In this document: piece by piece, positions 34,149-43,968 of the stretch
How positions within the stretch are numbered: the stretch's first letter is position 1
Layout: each line of letters begins with the position of its first letter
NCBI RefSeq assembly: GCF_037113525.1
Contig: NZ_CP146963.1
Coordinates: 2,976,001 to 3,040,000, forward strand
Direction of reading: 5' to 3'
Length of the DNA stretch: 64,000 nt
DNA from: Butyrivibrio fibrisolvens
GTDB lineage: Bacteria > Bacillota > Clostridia > Lachnospirales > Lachnospiraceae
Program-made: the position numbers and the translations under genes
The notes under the pieces: generated by a model
Databases searched by the model: none
Seen by the model: the letters and a program-made list of their open reading frames with translations, nothing else
Told to the model about the DNA's origin: nothing

Positions 34149-36911
34149 TTAGCTATTGCAGGCTTCTATGTATATGTCATCCAAATGTTCACGTATTCTA
34201 TCGTCCTCCAAATAATAGACATCCTCTATATCATTTTCAGCACAGTATTGTGGTAAAACCTCTTCCATTTTTTTATACATATCCATAACTTCTCCCATCT
34301 GTTCATAATCTAAGTTAAATGTATCCACGCCCATAGGATATATCTTATCAGCAATTTGGTGTAATATACCTTCTATTCTTTCGATTTCTTTTGCACCATC
34401 TATATTGCTACTATAGAATAAATCGTAATAGTTTTCGAATATGTCACTATTCTCTTCAGAAAAAGATTCTTTTAGCTCTGTTCTCGTTATATAGTCATAT
34501 GTATCACCATTCATTACTGTTGCAACACCTGCGCTGGCCAGTTTTGCATTTCTATTATACATAATTGTTGCTGCGCCAATTTGCATCTCATCATAAGAGT
34601 CAACTATAACATTTGCTATTTTATTAAATCCAAGAGATCCTATTATCAAATTTCCACCAACGCCATACATAGAAGCTGCTTCTCCTAGTTTAAACCCTTC
34701 CTTCACTACATTAAAAGTTTTATAAGACTCTATATAATCCTTCGCAGATAATATTATAGAACCTACAATAGTTTTTGCAGTACTCCATTGAAGAACCGTT
34801 GACACATTTCCTGCACCCCATGATTTGATACCGTCCACTAAACTTGGATCTATAATATCATTGGCAAAATCGTTTATTCTTTTTCCAATAACCGACGGAT
34901 TTTCAGATGGAAAAACCATTAAATAATCCGAGCTAAAAAAATTATATGGATTTGTAAAAAACGCTTTGTATGCACCTGTGTCTTCAAAACCTTTCGGCTC
35001 AAATTCTATTTTCTCAAATATATACCCAGGATAAGTTCTTAGAGTATTAACAACTGTTGAACAGCATAATGCTCTTGTGTAAATTTCATCTTTACCTTGT
35101 ATTATCGCCTCTTCTTTTGCCTTACAATCGTAACAAACCATTAAATAAGATACTCGATCAGTGAATGAGAAAGTAGATGTTTCAGCAGAACGCAAAAACT
35201 TGTTTATGTCATCACGATTCATATTTAATAATTCATTTGACAAGAATGCGTATTCTTCTGCATCTATTACTGGATCATCTTTTTGACACCACTCTTGAAT
35301 TTTATCCCAATCATATTCATCTCCATTCATAAAGTAATGTTTACAGGTTTCCTCTGTAGCCGCATACGCAACCCTATAATTAGAATATTCCCCTCCGATA
35401 ATTTTACTATCAGCATTTAATAATAATTGGTATCCAGCTCCAAGCTGTGAAATAGTTAATGAACAAGTTCCAGAATCACCAAATGACGAAATTGTTCCTT
35501 CTTCGCCTAATACTATTTCATCAAACTGATCTAGTAAGCTATATAAAAGGCTCCCTTCACCTGCCATTTCTTTACAGTACTGTAAATACTCTTCATTATA
35601 ATATAAAGTATTATTCTCAAAATAAAGTCCTGCGGTTAAACATTCATTTATTGTTTTCATTGCCTCCTCATCATTAGATGGATCATCATCGCATAACGCA
35701 TTTTGGGCCTCTATGAGCTGTTCAGCGTAACTTGGGAAAAAGCTAGGATCTATTTTTCCAGGAGATCCTATTGTCTGTGAATCACATTCAACAGCACCAG
35801 TACTATTACCACTCTGTTTTGTTCCTCCTGTAGGAGGTGCAGTTGTTCCTTGGCTTGAATTAGTTTTAGACGTTGCCTTAGGAGAAAAAGGATTATTATT
35901 TCTCAACTCATTTATTCTATCTTTTGTTTTAGAATTACAGAATTGATCAATAATAGTTCTTTTGGATTCTTTAGATTCAAGTATTGAATCAATCTGACTT
36001 CTAGAAAGTCCCATTTCCAGTAGAATAGCCTTTTGTTTTTCTTCTGGCAAGTTTAAAAATGCAACTTCAAAGTCTTCTTTTGATAATCCGGATACATCAA
36101 CATCTTTTTTATCAAAAAGCATTGCCAGAATGTTTTCCAGCTGGGCGTCACTCAGTTTGCCGCCTATATCTATAAGATCATGCGCTTCAAGGAAATTTAT
36201 GATATCTCCATCATTCATATGAACGATGTCATCTGTTAAAAGGATTGACGGATCAAATGGTGTTGGAACGGTATCAGGCGTTGATGCAAGAAGCTCTTTT
36301 GCAAAGGTCTGATCCAATCTGTCAACATTATGTTCATACTTAGTAACTGCATTATTAAAAATATCAACACGGTCGATTACATTCTGTGCCTGTGTCTTGA
36401 TTGGTTCTGTATAAGAAGAATAATCGAATTTAGCTTCAGCTGTTTCAAGCTCTGCAAGAAGGCTTTCTACATCTATAACTTTACTCTTAATATTTGATGC
36501 ATTTTTTGAAGCTTCTGACATTGAATTCTTAAGCGCTTCACAACTTTCATTATTACACATCAAATCTCCACTACATGGTGAAGAATCTGTATCTGATGGC
36601 ATTGATCCATTTCTGAAAATCTGAGGAAAATTGTTACAGAAATTCTTTGCTTCATACGCAGACTTCTGAGCCTTCTTTATTACTTCATGAAGTGTATCAA
36701 GTTCTTTCCATGTCTGTGTCATTTCTTTGTTAAGAAGGTCGTGGAGCTGTTCTCTTGCCATATCTCCATCTTCGCCTTCCCAGACTTCTTCAGTCATAGA
36801 ATTAAGGTCTGCCCGACCTTTGTTAATAACAGCTTCAGTAGCCTCCCTTGCTATCTCATGCTGCATTCTTACTTCCTCGAGCATGTCGAGGTTCATTTTT
36901 ATCTTACCCAT
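34149..36911 (-). CDS. WXG100-type polymorphic toxin-like protein
   Basis: 920 residues with AAGGAG 7 nt before ATG. Residues 1-95 form a helical hairpin with W44-x-G46 in its turn (EVWEGEDG), the pattern of WXG100/LXG-type type VII secretion substrates. Residues about 100-200 are a coiled coil. Residues about 290-360 are helical, followed by a Ser/Thr/Gly-rich linker (about 340-370). The C-terminal region (about 380-920) is unknown; it has two Cys-rich patches and hydrophobic stretches around 740-800 (SILSAKDYIES, GGNLIIGSLGF). No nuclease or ADP-ribosyltransferase motif is evident, so a membrane-acting or novel toxin is possible. No ESX/T7SS secretion genes are in the window. Confidence 0.75.
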   Translation of the reverse strand: MGKIKMNLDMLEEVRMQHEIAREATEAVINKGRADLNSMTEEVWEGEDGDMAREQLHDLLNKEMTQTWKELDTLHEVIKKAQKSAYEAKNFCNNFPQIFRNGSMPSDTDSSPCSGDLMCNNESCEALKNSMSEASKNASNIKSKVIDVESLLAELETAEAKFDYSSYTEPIKTQAQNVIDRVDIFNNAVTKYEHNVDRLDQTFAKELLASTPDTVPTPFDPSILLTDDIVHMNDGDIINFLEAHDLIDIGGKLSDAQLENILAMLFDKKDVDVSGLSKEDFEVAFLNLPEEKQKAILLEMGLSRSQIDSILESKESKRTIIDQFCNSKTKDRINELRNNNPFSPKATSKTNSSQGTTAPPTGGTKQSGNSTGAVECDSQTIGSPGKIDPSFFPSYAEQLIEAQNALCDDDPSNDEEAMKTINECLTAGLYFENNTLYYNEEYLQYCKEMAGEGSLLYSLLDQFDEIVLGEEGTISSFGDSGTCSLTISQLGAGYQLLLNADSKIIGGEYSNYRVAYAATEETCKHYFMNGDEYDWDKIQEWCQKDDPVIDAEEYAFLSNELLNMNRDDINKFLRSAETSTFSFTDRVSYLMVCYDCKAKEEAIIQGKDEIYTRALCCSTVVNTLRTYPGYIFEKIEFEPKGFEDTGAYKAFFTNPYNFFSSDYLMVFPSENPSVIGKRINDFANDIIDPSLVDGIKSWGAGNVSTVLQWSTAKTIVGSIILSAKDYIESYKTFNVVKEGFKLGEAASMYGVGGNLIIGSLGFNKIANVIVDSYDEMQIGAATIMYNRNAKLASAGVATVMNGDTYDYITRTELKESFSEENSDIFENYYDLFYSSNIDGAKEIERIEGILHQIADKIYPMGVDTFNLDYEQMGEVMDMYKKMEEVLPQYCAENDIEDVYYLEDDRIREHLDDIYIEACNS

Positions 36912-37191
36912 ACTGTCTCCTTAGAATGATTCATTGAAAATTACAAAAGAGTAAAAAACTCCCCACAGTATTGTACATATATCTACAATTTGTCACCTCA
37001 TGATCCGACGAAATGCATTTTTTATCCGATGAATGACATTTTTCCAAATAAGCATCTTACTTATTCAGCGTTATTCTGAAATTTAGTGACTAATGCTCAT
37101 CCTTGAAAATAGTTAAAAGCTATTATTTTTCTTCTTTAAAATGTCGATATATTTTGATGATTGAATAACTATAACTACCCAAAGGACGCGA

Positions 37192-38874
37192 ATGATGGCA
37201 AGACAACAAAAAGACATTTCTATGTCAAGGCTATTATCATGCTGTATATTGATAGCATGTCTTTTTGCTATGTCTTTTTGTATGCAATATTCTAATAAGT
37301 ATACTAAGGTTCATGCCGAGAGCGTTTCAACTACTATTACCCCGTTTAATATTCTGTGTATCTGTTCTTATAATTATTCCTATCAGACAGTCCCCCAGCA
37401 CATTCAGGGTCTTGAAGCTGGGCTTGGGAATCTTTCCTATGAGATAACTTACGAGAACATGGATACAAAGCGTTACTACGAGGCTGATGATATAGAGAAG
37501 TTCCACGACTATCTTGCTTATAAGATGGACAAGATAGATGCTTCTTATGACCTTATCTTCCTTATTGATGATTCTGCTCTTCGTTTTGGTATCAATTACA
37601 GGGAAGAGCTTTTTGGTGATACTCCTATTGTATTTATGGGTATCAATTCTTTTTCTGATGCATCTACATCTTCTGCTCTTCCTGATGTTACGGGTATAGC
37701 AGAGACTCTGGATTTCGAGGCCAATTATGATCTGATGCAGTCTCTTTTCCCGGATAGAGATGAGATCGTGGTGTTGTGCGATGCAAGTAATACTAGTACG
37801 GGTGAATATGTGGAATTCCTTAAGTTCACGGAGAAGCACCCTGATCTTAACTATTCTGTTCTCAATGCTTCGTATTATACGCAGAAGGGCTTGAAGAGGG
37901 CTCTGAATGAGCTTGATGAAAAGAAGATCATCTTTTATCTGGACTTCTCGCAGGATGGTGACGGGAACCTTTATACTATCAAGTCTGCAGCAGCTTTTGT
38001 CAACGAAAATACTAACCATGTTCCTGTAATAAGGCTTACTATGGTCAATTGTACAGATAACATTTTAGGCGGTATATCCTATTCGTATACTGCAGCAGGT
38101 GAAGTTGCGGGCAAGATGGCAGCCAAGATCCTTAATGGGGTTGATGCTGATAACATTCCGCTTGTAACTGAGACTATCACCGAGAGTTATTTTTACCAGG
38201 ATGCGCTGGATGAATTCGGCATATCAAGCGCAAAGCTTCCTCTTGATAGCACTATCGCAGATGAGCATTTCAACCTGATCCGCTACTACGAAGAAAATGC
38301 TCTTATATTGAACCTGATATTACTTATTATCATACTTTTATTCGTAATAATAGTTATTCAGGCCAAGTCCAACAGGCAGCACGAAAGAATGCTCAACAAC
38401 GACTACCTGACCCAGATCCCGAATCGTCATTATATCAATCAAAAACTCACTCAGCTGAACAGCACCTTCACGCCTTATGGTCTTGCCATGATAGATATTG
38501 ACTATTTCAAGCACATTAATGATACCTATGGACATCTTATGGGAGATGCTCTGTTAAAAGAGGTTGGACGCAGATTTGCAGGTATTGCAACTAAAAACAT
38601 CACCTTCGCAAGAATCGGAGGTGATGAGTTTATGATGCTTATTACGGGTTCGGAAATAGATAATGCTGAAAAGATATGTCAGAAGATCCGCAAGGTCTTC
38701 GAATTCCCAATTACGATCGACAAACAGAAGATCACAGTTACTCTGAGTATGGGATGTGCCCTGTATCCTTCTGATATTAATGATCCTACACAGATCATGG
38801 CTCTTGCCGACAAGGCTCTGTACTATGTAAAAGAAAATGGCAGAAACGGTTATAAGTTATTCAGCGACCTTTAA
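37192..38874 (+). CDS. Diguanylate cyclase with periplasmic-binding sensor domain
   Basis: 560 residues. An N-terminal membrane segment (about 15-32) precedes an extracellular domain (about 45-355) of the ABC-substrate-binding type, with a two-lobed alpha/beta pattern. A second membrane helix (about 368-390) leads to a GGDEF domain with intact IGGDEF near 470 and the LTQIPNR and DIDYFKHIND motifs. It should make c-di-GMP in response to an extracellular ligand. The position of the inhibitory RxxD site reads TKNI, so product inhibition is unlikely. Its stop overlaps the convergent sugar-binding gene by 18 bp. Confidence 0.9.
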   Translation: MMARQQKDISMSRLLSCCILIACLFAMSFCMQYSNKYTKVHAESVSTTITPFNILCICSYNYSYQTVPQHIQGLEAGLGNLSYEITYENMDTKRYYEADDIEKFHDYLAYKMDKIDASYDLIFLIDDSALRFGINYREELFGDTPIVFMGINSFSDASTSSALPDVTGIAETLDFEANYDLMQSLFPDRDEIVVLCDASNTSTGEYVEFLKFTEKHPDLNYSVLNASYYTQKGLKRALNELDEKKIIFYLDFSQDGDGNLYTIKSAAAFVNENTNHVPVIRLTMVNCTDNILGGISYSYTAAGEVAGKMAAKILNGVDADNIPLVTETITESYFYQDALDEFGISSAKLPLDSTIADEHFNLIRYYEENALILNLILLIIILLFVIIVIQAKSNRQHERMLNNDYLTQIPNRHYINQKLTQLNSTFTPYGLAMIDIDYFKHINDTYGHLMGDALLKEVGRRFAGIATKNITFARIGGDEFMMLITGSEIDNAEKICQKIRKVFEFPITIDKQKITVTLSMGCALYPSDINDPTQIMALADKALYYVKENGRNGYKLFSDL

Positions 38875-40047
38875 GCTGCCATCATCTGCAATGACATAGG
38901 TTCCATAGTTATCTACAAGTTCTTCTATTGCATTTTCCTTAGTGATCGCTATAGGCTCAAGCAGGAAAGATGGTACTACTATCTTTCCATTATCATATGT
39001 CTTGGTATCATATGTGCATGCATAGCCAAGATTCCATCCGTCTGCCAGTTCCTGGGACATTTCCTGTCCATGATAAAGAGAATCCACGAGTTTAACTGTA
39101 ACAAAGGCTTCATAGGACAGATTCTTGTAAACGTCCATTGACTGACTTCCGTTCATGAGTCTCTTTAAGTTTTCTTCATCGCAGTCCTGTCCGGTTATGA
39201 TCACATCATTTTTTCCCAGATAATTATTAGCTATGGCATCCTGAACACCAATAGATGTCGAATCATTGGAGCATACGACAGCATCAAGTATGTTACCTCC
39301 TGAATAGTATGAGCCGATCAGTATCTCAAATCTTGTATGGGCTGATTCTGTGGACCACTGAGGAGTAGATACGGAATAGAAATCCTTCTGTCCTGAAGGG
39401 ACATTAAGGTTTCCACTATCTATATAGGGCGAAAGTACGTCCATAGCTCCGTCAAAGAAGTATCTGGCATTGTTATCAACAGAATCTCCTGCTGTAAATT
39501 CTATGTTGTAGGATTTCTTACCTGCGTTCTCAAGATCGAGAGCTTCTACAACATACTCTCCCTGGAGTCTTCCTACCTGATAATTGTCAAAAGAAACATA
39601 GGCACTTACATACTCTGAATTACGAATAAGCCTGTCATAAGCAACAACAGGAATTCCGGCATTATAAGCCCTTTCAATGACCTTGGTAAGAGACATGCCG
39701 TCAACTGCGCCAATAACAAGTATGTCAACGCCGCTGTCTATCATCTCATCTATGATATCAACCTGGGTGTCTATCATGTTGCCGGCAAACTGAAGATCAA
39801 CTTCATACCCCATCTCTTCAAACATGGATTTAAGATTCTGGCCGTCGCGATTCCATCTTTCAAGGTATTGTGATGGCATACTAAGCCCTATGACATCTCT
39901 GCCATCATCAGCGTGTTTGGACAAGGCCTGATCATTCACGCTTTCCTGCTTGGGGGACTGGGCAGCATTAGTGCAGGCTGATAAAAAAAGTGCTGCAACT
40001 GCAGGGGCTATGAGAAGTCTTTTATAACGCAGATCTTTTTTTGCCAT
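38857..40047 (-). CDS. Sugar-binding lipoprotein, ChvE/XylF-like
   Basis: 396 residues with a lipobox FLSAC (Cys25), so it is lipid-anchored. The rest is a type I periplasmic-binding fold with the family segments DVIGLSMPSQYLERW, GVDILVIGAVDG, IPVVAYDRLI and VIITGQDCDEE. This matches multiple-sugar-binding proteins such as ChvE or XylF. No permease or ATPase gene is adjacent, so it may work with unlinked transporters or as a sensor partner. It converges with the diguanylate cyclase whose sensor domain is of the same general fold. A hairpin covers its ribosome binding site. Confidence 0.88.
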   Translation of the reverse strand: MAKKDLRYKRLLIAPAVAALFLSACTNAAQSPKQESVNDQALSKHADDGRDVIGLSMPSQYLERWNRDGQNLKSMFEEMGYEVDLQFAGNMIDTQVDIIDEMIDSGVDILVIGAVDGMSLTKVIERAYNAGIPVVAYDRLIRNSEYVSAYVSFDNYQVGRLQGEYVVEALDLENAGKKSYNIEFTAGDSVDNNARYFFDGAMDVLSPYIDSGNLNVPSGQKDFYSVSTPQWSTESAHTRFEILIGSYYSGGNILDAVVCSNDSTSIGVQDAIANNYLGKNDVIITGQDCDEENLKRLMNGSQSMDVYKNLSYEAFVTVKLVDSLYHGQEMSQELADGWNLGYACTYDTKTYDNGKIVVPSFLLEPIAITKENAIEELVDNYGTYVIADDGSLKVAE

Positions 40048-40049
40048 AA

Positions 40050-40108
40050 AAAGGTCATCCTTTCCTTAGTCGGTGATAAACTACCACTATGGATATCGGA
40101 TGACCTTT
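40050..40108 (-). promoter_or_regulatory. Hairpin abutting the sugar-binding gene start
   Basis: AAAGGTCATCC (minus strand, 40108-40098) pairs with GGATGACCTTT (40060-40050), leaving a 37-nt loop. The second arm runs straight into TTTTTATG, where ATG is the start codon. It could end transcripts from the upstream surface-protein gene, act as an attenuator, or mask the AAGGAAAGG site. Confidence 0.65.
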
Positions 40109-40141
40109 ACTTTTTCTATAGACTCTATATTATGAGCTTAT

Positions 40142-42703
40142 TTATTTGTTGTTTAAGTTGTCGTTGTACTCGTTAACTCTGTCAGCGTACTTCTTTGCTC
40201 CTGTAAGTGCTGCGATGATAAGTAACCACCACCACCAGAAGTTATTTTCACTATCTTTATTTTCTGTATATGGTGTTGCAGCCTTTGATGCTTCATCATC
40301 TTCTATAGCCTTGGATGCTCTGGGAACTGTCTGATCTGAAATTTCTGCGGCTGTGTTATCTTCCTTAGGCTGTACCGGAACGTTCTGTAATATATCTATT
40401 CCGGATGTAAGTACGACTTCACCATCACCTATTGTAACAGGATCTGAATTACCAAATGTCTGAACTGCTGTTCCGCCTTCTGTAAGGATTATTGGTGTTA
40501 CTACTCCGGTATTCTGAGTTGCGCCGGTATTTGGAAGTGTTGTAAGTCCTATAATCTGCGCATTTGCTGCTACTATATCCTGAGCTGTTACTTCTTCAAA
40601 TGCACTCTGGATCGAATCTATTTCAGATACAAGGGCTACTTCGCTATCTTCTATTGTAACTGTATCTATAAGAACAGCTACTTCAGTAGGTGCTGTAGGA
40701 TCTGTCTGTGCTACTTCTTCTGCAGGTACTGCTTCAGCTTCAGGAGCTGCAGAAGCTGCAGGTACTTCTCCAACTGCTGGTTCTACTTCGTCTGCAGGCT
40801 GTTCATCATCGCCTTCATATGCTACATTTTCTTCTTCGTCTTCTACTCCAAGAGCCCCTCCTATTTCATCAAGCTTTCCATTGAGGGCATCTAATGTAGC
40901 TGTTGCACTTTCTACCTGAGCGTTAGCAGTTGCAAGTAATGCATCAAGATATTCAACTGCCTGCTGAACTGTCATTGTATTAAGAAGCTCTGCCTGCTCT
41001 TCTGTAACCGTGATTCCAAGATATGTAGCTACGTCGCTTACTCCGAGAGCGTCAACTGCTTTAAGTACAGGATTTCCATGCTTATTCTTAAGTGTTCCTA
41101 TTGCATCACCGAGTTTTTCAACTTCTCCCTGAGCATCTTCTATAGCATCTTTTGTATCAGATACTACTGAAGTAAGTGCCACGTACTGCTGGTAGGTAGC
41201 ATCTGCATTTTCAAGGAAGGTGTCAAGGTCAGGTGCGTCTGATATATCGATTGTGTACTCGCCGCCGTGAACCTTGCTGTTAGCGTTCTGAACTACTTCT
41301 GTAACAGGTGTGCCGTCTGCAAGTTCATATGTTCCGTTTTCTGTCTTAACGATATCGCCATTAGCTATTGCTGCATCGAGTTCTTCTTTTACCATGAAGG
41401 TCTTATTATTGTCTTCATCTGTATATACGAATACAGCGAAATCGCCTTTGTTTGCCTTTGATGTAAGTTCGTTTCTTGTAAATGTCACGCCTTCGTAATA
41501 CTCGAACAGGTAGTCATTGGCCAGGATCTCATCAAGTTCTTTTTCAAAAACTACGATCTGTGCGCTGCTTCCGAGATTTCCATAACGGTTACTTGAGAGC
41601 TTTTTGTCAACGCGGTCGTAATTGAAATATCTTGTTACCTGATCGCCATTTGAATCTGTGTAGGTAAAAGTATAGTAATTGCAATCCTGTGTATCGAATC
41701 CATCCGGTCTACCTATAACTACTGAATTTGGATCTATCTCTTCGCCTTCCATCTGAGGGATGATGTAATTAACAACAAGGAGTTTCATGTATGCTTTCTG
41801 GGAATCCCAGGTGTTCTTAAGCTGTGCATTATTCAGAGTTTCTGCTGCCTTCTGCTCGTATTCAAGTTTCTCCTGAGCATCTTCTAATGCGCTTTCGATT
41901 TCTGCAACTTCCTGCTGTGCAAGTTCAAGCTGCTCGGCTACTTCATCTATATTGCCTTCTGCATTCTGGATAGCGTCTTCGTAGTTTTGTTCTGCATCTA
42001 AGAGTTTTTGCTTAGCATCAGTATACTTTTCTGTCATTTCTTCTATGTGCTGCTGCTGAAGTTCTACTGTTTCCTGAGTCTGTACTACAAGTTCCTGAAG
42101 TTCTGAATAAGTCTCAAGTGCTTCATCCGGATCTTCTGTATTTTCTATTGTCTGGATGAGTTCTTCTGCCTTTTCTTCAGTGTCTTCTACGAGACCTGTC
42201 ATGTTGTCTGCTGTAGTTACTATGTCATCTACTGCTTCTACTGCCTGTGTTGCTGTTTCCTGTACGATCTCGCTTTGCTCTACTGCAACTTCTACTTCTG
42301 CTACAACTTCTTCTATTGCAGAGGTTGTTTCCTGGATGTCTTCTACGATCTGATCGTTAGATGCTTCTTCAACTTCGGATGCAAGAGCTTCTACATAAGG
42401 CTCTGCGATTGTTCCGCCATCTTCTGCATCTACTGTTTCAGTAAGTTCTGTCATCATTGCATCAGCATTAGATACTGCATCATTGATTGCGGCTGTTGTT
42501 TCCTGTGCCTGCTCGGCAACCTGCTGGCCAGCTTCCTGAACTTCTGAAGGTGCTTCAGTAGCAGACTGCTCGATGTTTTCGCTAGGTGTATTATTTTCAG
42601 AAGGTGTCTCCTCACCTTCAGCAAAGGCTACCATTGGCACATTAAGTGCCATCATAGCCGAGATGCCGATTGTTATTGCACTTATTATCTTATCTTTTTT
42701 CAT
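40142..42703 (-). CDS. Coiled-coil surface protein with C-terminal membrane anchor
   Basis: The start is ATG 42703, with AAAGGAG 7 nt upstream; a longer start at 42751 lacks a good site. The protein has 853 residues. A signal peptide (to about residue 28, VAFAEGE) precedes a Glu/Ala/Thr/Val-rich coiled-coil region (about 30-300). A mixed domain (about 300-520) contains a repeat of the FFEYYEGV type. Another coiled coil follows. A Pro/Ala/Glu linker and a C-terminal WWWWLLIIAALTGAKKYA helix end the chain. LPNTG occurs about 130 residues before the end, but it is not followed by a hydrophobic stretch, so sortase anchoring is unlikely. The role is unknown; a cell-surface spacer or adhesin is plausible. 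Confidence 0.85.
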   Translation of the reverse strand: MKKDKIISAITIGISAMMALNVPMVAFAEGEETPSENNTPSENIEQSATEAPSEVQEAGQQVAEQAQETTAAINDAVSNADAMMTELTETVDAEDGGTIAEPYVEALASEVEEASNDQIVEDIQETTSAIEEVVAEVEVAVEQSEIVQETATQAVEAVDDIVTTADNMTGLVEDTEEKAEELIQTIENTEDPDEALETYSELQELVVQTQETVELQQQHIEEMTEKYTDAKQKLLDAEQNYEDAIQNAEGNIDEVAEQLELAQQEVAEIESALEDAQEKLEYEQKAAETLNNAQLKNTWDSQKAYMKLLVVNYIIPQMEGEEIDPNSVVIGRPDGFDTQDCNYYTFTYTDSNGDQVTRYFNYDRVDKKLSSNRYGNLGSSAQIVVFEKELDEILANDYLFEYYEGVTFTRNELTSKANKGDFAVFVYTDEDNNKTFMVKEELDAAIANGDIVKTENGTYELADGTPVTEVVQNANSKVHGGEYTIDISDAPDLDTFLENADATYQQYVALTSVVSDTKDAIEDAQGEVEKLGDAIGTLKNKHGNPVLKAVDALGVSDVATYLGITVTEEQAELLNTMTVQQAVEYLDALLATANAQVESATATLDALNGKLDEIGGALGVEDEEENVAYEGDDEQPADEVEPAVGEVPAASAAPEAEAVPAEEVAQTDPTAPTEVAVLIDTVTIEDSEVALVSEIDSIQSAFEEVTAQDIVAANAQIIGLTTLPNTGATQNTGVVTPIILTEGGTAVQTFGNSDPVTIGDGEVVLTSGIDILQNVPVQPKEDNTAAEISDQTVPRASKAIEDDEASKAATPYTENKDSENNFWWWWLLIIAALTGAKKYADRVNEYNDNLNNK

Positions 42704-42788
42704 ACTGTTTCTCCTTTCATAATTAGCGACATAATGAACTTTCGTCATCATGAAAAGGTTATTCGTTACTAAAACATTTGTTGGTGTG

Positions 42789-43100
42789 TTACTGTGTTAT
42801 ATGTTCAAATAAGTACTCAAGTACTTCCTGGGTGAACTTCTTTGCAGTGAAGGCTACAAGCTTTTGGTCATTATCTATGGGATCTTCGCGTACAGCATCT
42901 GCGTACATTATCAGGGTTTCTGCTACTATGATCACGCTTTGGCCTAGGAGTGAAGGTGTGTCGTATGGAACACATATTGCTATGCCAAGGGGGGAGATGT
43001 TTTTTGTTTCTCCTACGTATTTTTCAGCTGAGTCCGGTAGGACTATAACGCTTTTACTATGATAATCTACTCTGTTTATCTGCCTGCGCTCTTTTTCCAT
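42789..43100 (-). CDS. PilZ-domain c-di-GMP receptor
   Basis: 103 residues, about one PilZ domain. The RxxxR motif is at R6-R10 (RQINR) and the NxSxxG motif at N34-G39 (NISPLG), the two parts of the c-di-GMP binding site. Strong AAGGAGG site before ATG. It lies between a structured element and the surface protein gene, and within the span bounded by the two pilus blocks. It may link c-di-GMP to pilus assembly or surface functions; the partner is unknown. Confidence 0.88.
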   Translation of the reverse strand: MEKERRQINRVDYHSKSVIVLPDSAEKYVGETKNISPLGIAICVPYDTPSLLGQSVIIVAETLIMYADAVREDPIDNDQKLVAFTAKKFTQEVLEYLFEHITQ

Positions 43101-43224
43101 AGGTGAAGGCCTCCTTAAACCTCATAAAAAAGTTGCACATCATTTTCTTTCATCATATTTCGGATGATTTTTGCTTTTCATTAGCCTTTTTCTAATATTT
43201 TTTAAAAAAATTAAAAAATTATCC

Positions 43225-43515
43225 GCCAGCCCACAAAATCAAGGGGGTATCGCTGGAAGATTCCTGAGGGGCGGCAGTTTATAAAGGATATGCGTGTCAT
43301 AAAAGAATTTCTAACTTCAAGGCATGATAGCTGGATTTTAAAATTCCGGGATTCAAACTCGCTTCGCTCAAACAGGTGAATCCCAAACAGAATTTTAAAT
43401 TCCATCTATCAAGCTCTTGAAGTTTAGAAATTCTTTTAAAGACACGCATATCCTTTATAAACTGCCGCCCCTCAGGAATCTTCAAGGGATAGTTATCTAT
43501 TTTTTGTGGGAAGGC
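43225..43515 (+). ncRNA. Long covarying hairpin element, copy 2
   Basis: A 291-nt interrupted hairpin of the same family as 31884 and 49749. The outer stem pairs CCCACAAAAT with TTTTTGTGGG. The main stem, 43256-43298 with 43441-43483, is a perfect 43-bp match and is different in sequence from the other copies. The apex is closed by GGGATTC/GAATCCC and carries the same 19-base motif at 43356-43374. The internal-loop motif TTCAAGGCATGATA (43316) and the right-side TCCATCTATCAAGC are conserved. It lies downstream of the zinc-ribbon gene and upstream of the PilZ gene. Confidence 0.75.
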
Positions 43516-43551
43516 TAGATATATTTAGAATGAAGTGAAAAATATTATTTA

Positions 43552-43779
43552 TCAGCCATCGAATTCATTACTATGGCCACAATGAGGGCAGGTTACGTGA
43601 GATGCACTTATGTCTGCGTCAAAGTTTTCGTGGCAATCGTGGCAGGAGATTGTCATGATCTGCTCACAAGCGGAAGAATTATAAGCAAGGGTATCTGTTG
43701 TAGTAACTGTAGCAGAATTAGCTGCGATTGATTCTGAGATAATAAGTGCCATAACCTTAACTAATAATAAGCTTTTCAT
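43552..43779 (-). CDS. Small exported zinc-ribbon protein
   Basis: 75 residues with a hydrophobic, signal-like N-terminus (about 1-22) and a C-terminal double CxxC zinc ribbon (CHDC and CPHC). GGAGAGG lies about 8 nt before ATG. It sits between pilA and the PilZ gene on the same strand. Export of a zinc-ribbon protein is unusual, so the N-terminus may instead be a membrane anchor. No family recognised. Confidence 0.65.
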   Translation of the reverse strand: MKSLLLVKVMALIISESIAANSATVTTTDTLAYNSSACEQIMTISCHDCHENFDADISASHVTCPHCGHSNEFDG

Positions 43780-43880
43780 AACTGTTTCCTCTCCCTTTTT
43801 CTAAATAATAACCTCGTTTGTTTTATCTTGAGTTTATTTTATAAAAGGAAGTATCACAGAAATGTCACACCGAAATATAA

Positions 43881-43926
43881 AAAACGAGCCCCTGAAAATA
43901 AATGATCATTTTCAAGGACTCGTTAT
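43881..43926 (-). terminator. Terminator of pilA
   Basis: On the minus strand, AACGAG, TGAAAAT and their complements form a stem with a GATCATTT loop, followed by TTTTTT. It is about 40 nt after the pilA stop. Confidence 0.85.
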
Positions 43927-43968
43927 GAGATTAGCAAATTTTTAATCTATGTTCTGTATAAAAAAGAA

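Noticed and set aside
40550..40560. LPNTG in the surface protein as a sortase site.
   Set aside because: It lies about 130 residues before the C-terminus and is not followed by a hydrophobic segment and basic tail. The anchor is more likely the C-terminal WWWWLLIIAAL helix.
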